This document shows, piece after piece, positions 33,767-39,043 of a DNA stretch of 39,043 bases. Source of the DNA: Streptomyces beihaiensis (GTDB lineage Bacteria > Actinomycetota > Actinomycetes > Streptomycetales > Streptomycetaceae). The position numbers and the translations under genes were made by a program. Within the stretch, counting starts at the first letter, position 1. Each line of letters begins with the position of its first letter. Below the pieces are notes generated by a model. The model was not told where the DNA came from. It saw only the letters and a program-made list of their open reading frames with translations, and ran no database searches. Where the stretch lies: NCBI RefSeq assembly GCF_026274175.1, contig NZ_JAPHNL010000278.1, positions 1 through 39,043 on the forward strand. The letters run 5' to 3'.

Positions 33767-35518
33767 CTACTTCTTCGTGGTGCCGACGTTGAGGTAGTCG
33801 TACTGACCGCTCCAGGCGGACGAGGACACCATGTTGGTGGCGTACGGCGAGCGGTACAGCAGCACCTTGAAGTAGGTCAGCGGGACGATGGCCGCGTCGT
33901 CCATGGCCTTCTTGTCGATCTGCGCGTACAGCTTGTTGCGCGCGGCGAGGTCCGGCTCGGAGATGGCCTGGGCCAGCATCTTGTCGACGTCCTTGTCCGT
34001 CAGCTGGGACAGGTTCGTGTTGCCGGAGTCGCTGATGGCGGCGCTGTTGAGGATCTGCTGCAGGAAGCCGTAACCGGACGGCCAGTCGGCGCCCCACTGC
34101 ATCATCATCAGGCCGACGTTGTTCTTCTGGTTGAACTTCGGCACACCCGCGTAGTCCGTGAAGTACTTGCCGGACGGGTACTGCTTCATGCTGGCGTTGA
34201 TGCCGACCTTCTTCAGCGCCTCGATGACGGCGGTGGCCGAGTCGACCTCCGACTGCCGGTCGCTGCGCGCGGTGATCGTCGTGTTGATCGTCTTCTTGCC
34301 GCAGGCCTTCAGAGCGTCCTTGGCCTTCGCGACGTCGCCCTTGTTGCCGGGCGTCGCGTACATGTCGGTCTTCTCGTAGCCGGGGATGTCCGGCGGCAGG
34401 ATGGTCGTGGCGACGTCACCGCGGATGGGGCCGCCCAGAGCCGTCTGCACGGAGACCTTGTTGACCGCGTACTCGACGGCCTTGCGGCACTGGACGTTGT
34501 CGAACGGCTTCAGCTTGGTGTTGATCGCCATGTAGACGAGGCGGCCACCGTACGCGTTGTCGGTGTTGGCCTTCTTCTGCGAGTCGTTGATCAGCTGCGC
34601 CTGGGTCTGCTGCGCGACGCCCGTGCCCTGCATGTCGATCAGGGTGTCGCCGGCCTGCAGGTCCTTGTCGATGGTCGACTGGTTGACCTTCAGGTTGACG
34701 ACGATCTTGTCCGGGTACTGCTTGCGCAGCGGGTCGGTCTTCGGGTCCCAGTTCTTGTTGCGGACCAGGACGGCCTGCTTGCCCTCCTGGTAGCTCTGGA
34801 ACTGGTAGGAGCCCGACGACACGATGTGCTTGACGTAGTCGACGCCGTCGTCCTTGGACTGCGGTACCGGCGCGGTCTGCGGGGAGGCCACCAGGTAGTC
34901 GAACTCCTGGAAGGGCCTGTTGAGGTGGAAGACGATCGTGTTGTCGTCCGGCGTCCCGATGGACGCGAGGCCCTTGGCGCTCTTGTCCTTGTAGGGGCCT
35001 TTGTAGTGGTCCGGGTTCTGCAGGAACTGCTGGAAGTAGTTCGGGCCGAGCGAGAGCACGTCACGCGCGAAGTTCGACCGCTCGACGGCGTACTTGACGT
35101 CCTTGGACGTGATCGGCGTGCCGTCCTGGTACTTCAGGCCCTTGCGGATCGTGTACGTCCAGGTCTTGCCGCCGTCCGACGACTTGCCGGGGCCCGACGC
35201 CAGGTCGGGGACGAGCTTGTTGCCCTTCTGGCCCGGACCGGGCGCGAAGGTCATCAGCGGGCGCGCGTAGAGCCGGCTGAAGTTGTACATGTAGGCGTAG
35301 TAGGTGTTGCCCGGGTCGAACGAGTCCGGGACGTCCGACATCGCGTAGGTGACGGTGCCGCCCTTGTGCGTGGAGGCGTTGACGACCCCCGTGGTGGCGG
35401 CGTTGGCCTTGGCGTCGCTCTTGCCGCCGCCGGAGCCGTTGTCGGCCTTGCTGCAGCCGGCGAGCATGAGGCTCACGCTGCCTATGGCCGCGACCGCGGC
35501 GATTGTTGACCTTCGCAT
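33767..35518 (-). CDS. Oligopeptide ABC transporter substrate-binding lipoprotein
   Basis: 583 residues from ATG 35516-35518, with GGAGGGG some 12 nt upstream; the ATG at 35539 overlaps that SD and is unlikely. A lipoprotein signal peptide with lipobox LMLAGC gives lipidated Cys22, followed by a Gly/Ser linker. The rest is SBP_bac_5 (type II cluster C): VTYAMSDVPDSFDPGNTYYA, KGLKYQDGTPITSKDVKYAVER (split), VVHLNRPF-like VFHLNRPFQEFDYLV, VYMAINTKLKPFDNVQCRKA and LTYFKVLLYRSPYATN are family segments. It captures extracellular oligopeptides for import. Size and type resemble BldKB of the Streptomyces bldK system. It is the second gene of the operon. Confidence 0.95.
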   Translation of the reverse strand: MRRSTIAAVAAIGSVSLMLAGCSKADNGSGGGKSDAKANAATTGVVNASTHKGGTVTYAMSDVPDSFDPGNTYYAYMYNFSRLYARPLMTFAPGPGQKGNKLVPDLASGPGKSSDGGKTWTYTIRKGLKYQDGTPITSKDVKYAVERSNFARDVLSLGPNYFQQFLQNPDHYKGPYKDKSAKGLASIGTPDDNTIVFHLNRPFQEFDYLVASPQTAPVPQSKDDGVDYVKHIVSSGSYQFQSYQEGKQAVLVRNKNWDPKTDPLRKQYPDKIVVNLKVNQSTIDKDLQAGDTLIDMQGTGVAQQTQAQLINDSQKKANTDNAYGGRLVYMAINTKLKPFDNVQCRKAVEYAVNKVSVQTALGGPIRGDVATTILPPDIPGYEKTDMYATPGNKGDVAKAKDALKACGKKTINTTITARSDRQSEVDSATAVIEALKKVGINASMKQYPSGKYFTDYAGVPKFNQKNNVGLMMMQWGADWPSGYGFLQQILNSAAISDSGNTNLSQLTDKDVDKMLAQAISEPDLAARNKLYAQIDKKAMDDAAIVPLTYFKVLLYRSPYATNMVSSSAWSGQYDYLNVGTTKK

Positions 35519-35574
35519 GATGGTCGAATTCCCCTCCATTGTCGGAAACTTGTGGAGCCCTCGGCGCGGCCGGC

Positions 35575-36573
35575 TCAGCGGCTGCGTGGGTCGAGGGCGT
35601 CGCGGAGACCGTCACCGAGCAGGTTGAACGCGAGCACGGTGACAAAGATGGCGAGGCCCGGAACGATCATGTACTGCGGGTCGACCTCGAAGAAGTTCAC
35701 GGCCTGGCTGAGCATGCCGCCCCACGACGACTGCGGAGGCTGGATGCCGACCCCGAGGAAGCTGAGCGATGCCTCGAAGATGATGTTCGTCGGGATGAGC
35801 AGGGTCGAGTAGACGATGATCGGCCCGACCAGGTTGGGCAGCAGCTCCCTGAACAGGATGTAGGGGCCGCGTGCGCCCATGCCGCGGGCCGCGTCGACGA
35901 ACTCCCGCTCGCGCAGCGCCAGAGTCTGGCCGCGCACGATCCGGCCCAGGTAGGGCCAGTTGAAGAAGCCGATCACGAAGATCAGTACACAGATGTGCAG
36001 CGGCAGTCCGTTGAGCCCGAACGCGCCGCCCTGCAGCGTCGCCGAGATGGAGATGGCGAACAGCAGCAGCGGGAAGGCGAGGAAGGTGTCCATCAGGCGG
36101 CTGATGACGGTGTCGACGCGGCCGCCGTAGTACCCGGCGACGACGCCCAGGACCGCCCCGATCACGTTGGACAGGATCGTGGAGCCGAACGCGACGACCA
36201 GGGAGACCCAGGAACCCTCGAGGATGCGGGTGAGGATGTCGCGGCCGAACTTCGGTTCCACGCCCAGCGGGTGGGAGGCGCTCATGCCGCCCATGCCGCC
36301 CTTGGGCAGCGACGTGTTGGGGTCGATGAGGTCCTGGTGGAACTGGTTCGGGTCGAGGCCGAACAGGTGCTCGATCGGCCGGGCCAGTGCGGCGAGCAGC
36401 ACGAGAAGGATCACCACGACGCCGCCGACCACGGCGACCTTGTCCTTCTTGAACCGGTTCCAGGCGATCCTGCCGAGGGACCGGCCCTCGATGCGCTCAC
36501 CCTGCGTCCCGGAAAGCACCGCCTCCGGCTGGGCTTCCGCCGCCGATCCGGTCGTCTCGATGGGTGCGGTCAC
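35575..36573 (-). CDS. Oligopeptide ABC transporter permease (OppC/DppC-like)
   Basis: 332 residues from GTG 36571-36573, with GGAAGGGG 10 nt upstream. A cytosolic N-terminal part with RSLGRIAWNRFKKDKVAVVG is followed by the first helix VVVILLVLLAALA, then an extracytoplasmic loop (GGMGGMSASHPLGVEPKFGR), the standard OppC entry with HPLGVE...GRDILTRIL. The permease core has LSNVIGAVLGVVAGYYGG, MDTFLAFPLLLFAISISA and the EAA-like loop REREFVDAARGMGARGPYIL. The ending LFNLLGDGLRDALDPRSR-type motif (FNLLGDGLRDALDP) is diagnostic. It is first in the operon, before the binding protein, which differs from the common A-B-C-D-F order. Confidence 0.95.
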   Translation of the reverse strand: MTAPIETTGSAAEAQPEAVLSGTQGERIEGRSLGRIAWNRFKKDKVAVVGGVVVILLVLLAALARPIEHLFGLDPNQFHQDLIDPNTSLPKGGMGGMSASHPLGVEPKFGRDILTRILEGSWVSLVVAFGSTILSNVIGAVLGVVAGYYGGRVDTVISRLMDTFLAFPLLLFAISISATLQGGAFGLNGLPLHICVLIFVIGFFNWPYLGRIVRGQTLALREREFVDAARGMGARGPYILFRELLPNLVGPIIVYSTLLIPTNIIFEASLSFLGVGIQPPQSSWGGMLSQAVNFFEVDPQYMIVPGLAIFVTVLAFNLLGDGLRDALDPRSR

Positions 36574-36869
36574 GCGCGACTGCCCCTTCCCGGCCGGGGA
36601 TGACCGGCCCGCACATGCCGCGGTAGCGGCCTCGTACTCGCACAAGGACCCGAACGGTCCTGCATGCCGGGAGTCTTCAACGCTGCGTCGATCAGTTACC
36701 AGATGTCTTGGGGAAAGGATGCCTAACCGTGATGCTGTCTGGGGAGATCCGTTATCCGGACGGTGGTGAACGGCGGGCGGACGCCGGGCAGTTGGGATGT
36801 TAACGGCTCCATGCCGGACATTGGGGCCGCAACTGGCGATAGTCCTGCGTACGTTGCAGGTCTGCGCAA
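36574..36869 (-). other. Upstream region of the oligopeptide ABC operon
   Basis: About 300 bp between permease C and the terminator of the SseB-like gene. It holds a small hairpin, AGGACC (36645-36650) with GGTCCT (36656-36661), loop CGAAC, in the expected leader. It is less GC-rich around 36676-36740 (for example CAGTTACCAGATGTC), where a promoter is likely. No gene with normal codon bias is seen on either strand. Confidence 0.45.
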
Positions 36870-36900
36870 AAGGCCCGTCCGGGAGTTCCGGACGGGCCTT
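36870..36900 (-). terminator. Rho-independent terminator after the SseB-like gene
   Basis: AAGGCCCGTCCGG (36870-36882) and its exact complement (36888-36900) form a 13-bp stem with loop GAGTT. On the minus strand the stem is followed by TT after the last paired TT, giving a TTTT run then GCGC, so it is a canonical terminator for the gene at 36986-37819. Confidence 0.9.
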
Positions 36901-36985
36901 CGGTCGGCCACGGAGGCCGGTGACAGCGGTCGGCCAAGGCGGTCGGTGACGGCAGCCGACCACGCCACCCGGCTGCGGCAGCCGG

Positions 36986-37819
36986 TCAGGCTCCGCCGTA
37001 CGGCGGCGGATACCCGTACCCGCCGCCGGGCGCGGCCGGAGCCGCGTGGGCCTCGCGGTCGTAGAACGGGCGGGCGTGCGCGCGCAGCCACATGGTCACG
37101 GGGTCGTACGGGTCGGACATCGCCACCGTCGACACCGGCAGGCCCTCCGGCACCGCCGCCATGGACTGCCGCATCATCGCCCGCACCGCGTCGACCGAGG
37201 CCGGGCTCGTGTCGTAGACGTCGAGGCCGATCGCCAGGTAGGGGGCGCCGAGGGTGGGCTGGACCCATGCGCGGCGCAGGGAGCGGACCGCCGCGGTGCG
37301 GTGGGCGTTCTGCGTCAACACCGCGTAGAACTGGGGGATCTCGATGTTCGGCTCGGTCAGGCGGAGCGGTCCGGCGGGCTGGCGGTCCAGACCCGTCGCG
37401 ACGCGGCGCAGGTCGAGCCAGGGGATGCCCACTCCCCCGCCGGGCGCGTGCGGGTTGAGCCAGAGGCCGTAGTGGTCGGGGTAGAGGGTGCGGGCCGCGT
37501 CGAGGCCGCCGACCACCTCGTACGCGCGCGACCAGCCGGAGACCGAGAGCTCCTGGGCGGAGGTGACGCAGGGGGCGTACGAGAAGCCGTCGACCTCCAT
37601 GTTTGCGTACTGAGCGTCCGGGGAGCCCGCCTGGCCGTGCCACAGCAGCATCCAGACCTGGCCCGCGGCCGGGTCGGCGAGGGCCGCGAGCAGCCCCTCG
37701 TAGGCGTCGTAGCGCCCGGGGGTCACCTGGCGCAGCATCTGGTCGACCCTGCCCGAAGGTCCCGGCTCCGCTCGGCCTGGGGAGGCCCCATTGGCCGGTG
37801 CCGCGCCCGACGCACTCAC
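36986..37819 (-). CDS. SseB-like (enhanced serine sensitivity) protein, copy 1
   Basis: About 277 residues from GTG 37817-37819, chosen for the SD AAGGGCGG; GTG 37850-37852 and 37886-37888 are alternatives in the same frame. After a Ser/Ala-rich lead comes an SseB N-terminal domain (VDQMLRQVTPGRYDAYEGLL, VWMLLWHGQAG, VDGFSYAPCVTSAQELSVSG), with the inserted RTLYPDHYGLWLNPHAPGG. The C-terminal SseB domain has LTEPNIEIPQFYAVLTQNA, LRRAWVQPTLGAPYLAIGLD and VSTVAMSDPYDPVTMWLRAHARPFYDRE. The tail is Gly/Tyr/Pro-rich (PGGGYGYPPPYGG). The family has no defined activity; the name comes from an E. coli phenotype. A paralog lies directly upstream. Confidence 0.85.
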   Translation of the reverse strand: MSASGAAPANGASPGRAEPGPSGRVDQMLRQVTPGRYDAYEGLLAALADPAAGQVWMLLWHGQAGSPDAQYANMEVDGFSYAPCVTSAQELSVSGWSRAYEVVGGLDAARTLYPDHYGLWLNPHAPGGGVGIPWLDLRRVATGLDRQPAGPLRLTEPNIEIPQFYAVLTQNAHRTAAVRSLRRAWVQPTLGAPYLAIGLDVYDTSPASVDAVRAMMRQSMAAVPEGLPVSTVAMSDPYDPVTMWLRAHARPFYDREAHAAPAAPGGGYGYPPPYGGA

Positions 37820-37987
37820 CCTTGACCGCCCTTTCCCGAACGACTTGTCCACCCGTGTCCCGCCCGTGCCGACCGGCCGAAGCGGCACCGAGGGTCCGGT
37901 CCCGTCCGGTCAGGTCATGAAACCAGCTTAAGCGGCGATCCCGGCGGCGACTTGACCACGGCTTGCCGCTCCCGCGCACAGACGGTC

Positions 37988-38872
37988 TCAACGCTCCCGG
38001 GCATAGAACGGGCGTACGTGCGTGCGCATCCAGTCGGCGACCGGGTCCTGCGTCACGTCGAGGAAGACCAGGTTCACCGGCCAGGCGACCGGGGCGCGGC
38101 CGAGCGCGCGGCCGAGGGCGTCGAGCGGCACGTCGCGCACGTCGCCCGCCGCTCCCGCCGTGGACTCCGCCACCTCGACGCCGATGAACAGCGACGGGTC
38201 ACCGTCCTCGACCACGGCGAGGCAGCGGCGAGCGGTGAGGACGGCCCCGGCGGCGTCGAACTCGTCGCGGACCGCCGAGAGGAAGTCGACCGGGTCGTCC
38301 TGCCAGTCCGGCTCGGAGAGCACCACGCGGCCGCCGGAGGCCGGGCCGTCCAGCGGGGTGCGGCCGCTGCGGGCCAGTTCGGCGACGGCGGCCGGGGGCA
38401 GCGGAGCGCCGACCGCCCCGTCCGGGTTCACGACGATGCCGACCTGCGCGGGCAGGCCGCGCGCGAATTCGACGGCGGGCGCGACCGCGCAGTCCATCCG
38501 GCCGCCGGTGACGTGCATGAACTGCTGTTCCGACGTGAAGACCGGGGCGTACGCCTGGCCGTCGATCTCCACGGCCGGCAGGTCGAGGTCGCGGCTGGCG
38601 GGTCCCCCGCTCCTGGGCAGTGGTATCCACACCTGGCTTCGGCCGAGCACCTCAAGGACCCGGCCGGCCGCCTCGGGCCGCCCGACCGACGCGGCGAGGA
38701 CCTCCTCCAGCTCGTTGGCGGGCCAGCCCAGGGCGGCGTGCGTGTGCGCGCCCTCGTGGGCGGGCGCGTGCTGGGCGTGGGGGTCGAGCCCGGGGGTACC
38801 CAGCGCGTACGCGTCCGCCCGCGTGTACGCGTCCTGGGCGTGGCCCTGGTCCGGGATACCCGAGTTGTTCAT
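37988..38872 (-). CDS. SseB-like (enhanced serine sensitivity) protein, copy 2
   Basis: 294 residues from ATG 38870-38872, with AGAGG 12 nt upstream. A His/Ala/Gly-rich lead of about 40 residues (DPHAQHAPAHEGAHTHA) precedes the SseB N-terminal domain: NELEEVLAAS, VWIPLPRSGG, VEIDGQAYAPVFTSEQQFMHVTGG. The C-terminal domain has LSEPDWQDDPVDFLSAVRDEF, SLFIGVEVAES and VNLVFLDVTQDPVADWMRTHVRPFYARE. It shares this ending with copy 1 (DP..DWMRTHVRPFY against DPVTMWLRAHARPFY). The start lies 8 nt after the stop of the partial gene at the right edge, so the two are probably co-transcribed. It is about 100-170 nt upstream of copy 1, depending on that gene's start. Confidence 0.87.
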   Translation of the reverse strand: MNNSGIPDQGHAQDAYTRADAYALGTPGLDPHAQHAPAHEGAHTHAALGWPANELEEVLAASVGRPEAAGRVLEVLGRSQVWIPLPRSGGPASRDLDLPAVEIDGQAYAPVFTSEQQFMHVTGGRMDCAVAPAVEFARGLPAQVGIVVNPDGAVGAPLPPAAVAELARSGRTPLDGPASGGRVVLSEPDWQDDPVDFLSAVRDEFDAAGAVLTARRCLAVVEDGDPSLFIGVEVAESTAGAAGDVRDVPLDALGRALGRAPVAWPVNLVFLDVTQDPVADWMRTHVRPFYARER

Positions 38873-38880
38873 GACTGTCT

Positions 38881-39042
38881 TCAACCTCTGCTCTGCCCGT
38901 ACGCGGCCTGTCCCGCGCGGCCCCGACGATAACGCGTGCCCGCGACCCCCGTGCCCCCGACAGCGGCGGCCCCGAACGCGATGCCGCCGAGCGTCCGCGT
39001 CGCCGCGCGGTCGAGGAGCACGGCCGAGGCGACGCCGGACGG
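38881..39042 (-). CDS. C-terminal end of an unidentified gene (5' end outside window)
   Basis: An open frame enters from the right edge on the minus strand and ends with TGA at 38881-38883, giving 53 visible residues. It contains LLDRAATRTLGGIAFGAAAV, a Gly/Ala-rich hydrophobic stretch that could be a membrane segment, then a basic tail with RYRRGRAGQAAYGQSRG. Base composition and codon bias fit coding sequence. The visible part is too short and plain to name a family. The stop is 8 nt from the start of the SseB-like copy 2. Confidence 0.5.
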   Translation of the reverse strand, partial: PSGVASAVLLDRAATRTLGGIAFGAAAVGGTGVAGTRYRRGRAGQAAYGQSRG

Positions 39043-39043
39043 C

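Noticed and set aside
36570-36665. 31-codon upstream frame (ATG 36665) ending in a TGA that overlaps the permease C start
   Set aside because: No SD before the ATG, and third-position GC is low compared with real genes here. The overlap may be chance. It could still be a leader peptide, but the evidence is too thin for a gene call.
36574-36963. Extension of permease C to ATG 36963
   Set aside because: No permease-like sequence there, and it would run through the terminator of the next gene. GTG 36573 has an SD and fits the family.

Overview
The window is GC-rich DNA of a streptomycete. The signs are strong third-position GC bias, frequent GTG starts, 4-nt GTGA gene junctions, a single TTA codon, and gene families typical of the genus: a LAL-type LuxR regulator, an RmdB-like GGDEF-EAL protein, SseB-like paralogs and DUF6191. 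Gene content and order match, from memory, the conserved core-chromosome region around SCO5473-SCO5510 of S. coelicolor. I see no prophage, IS element, CRISPR array, tRNA or rRNA. This looks like an ordinary core region, and the most interesting material is in small genes and regulatory DNA.

Layout. 1-1731 (+): the end of an aldo/keto reductase and a PQQ-type sugar dehydrogenase lipoprotein. 1718-9152 (mostly -): a DUF6191 protein, a 1026-residue LAL regulator preceded by a 64-residue gene with an unusual leader, a His-rich membrane protein, a GNAT enzyme overlapping an MMPL exporter, and an 18-bp terminator. 9169-12774 (-): gatC-gatA-x-gatB, the tRNA-dependent glutamine amidotransferase, with an uncharacterised 79-residue membrane-protein gene (x) translationally linked to gatA. 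13067-20526 (-): a GGDEF-EAL c-di-GMP enzyme (rmdB-like) carrying a TTA codon, NAD-dependent DNA ligase, a MetE-like protein, an SDR and a LOG-family protein. 20589-24085: DUF427 (+), mnmA (-), an amidase (+) and a NifS-type cysteine desulfurase (-); mnmA and the desulfurase together suggest tRNA 2-thiolation.

24186-30092: a DUF4190 protein and a 52-residue membrane protein lie divergent from a TetR regulator, with two matching operator-like palindromes between them. Then come an alpha/beta hydrolase that appears leaderless, a two-hotdog thioesterase whose promoter carries a palindrome, a TRIC-type channel, a secreted M1 metallopeptidase behind an array of 11-bp repeats, and a GNAT enzyme. 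30117-36573 (-): a complete oligopeptide ABC transporter operon in the order permease C, binding protein, permease B, ATPase D, ATPase F. Both ATPases are joined by GTGA overlaps, and the last ATPase has a 127-residue acidic tail. 36870-39043 (-): a strong terminator, two SseB-like genes and the 3' end of a further gene.

Best leads for new biology are the small membrane protein inside the gat operon, the TetR / 52-residue protein pair with two operators, the TTA codon in the c-di-GMP gene, the possible SD-sequestering leader before the 64-residue gene, and the phased 11-bp repeats before the M1 peptidase. All coordinates and motifs were read by eye. Functional calls rest on recognised family motifs and no database search was run.
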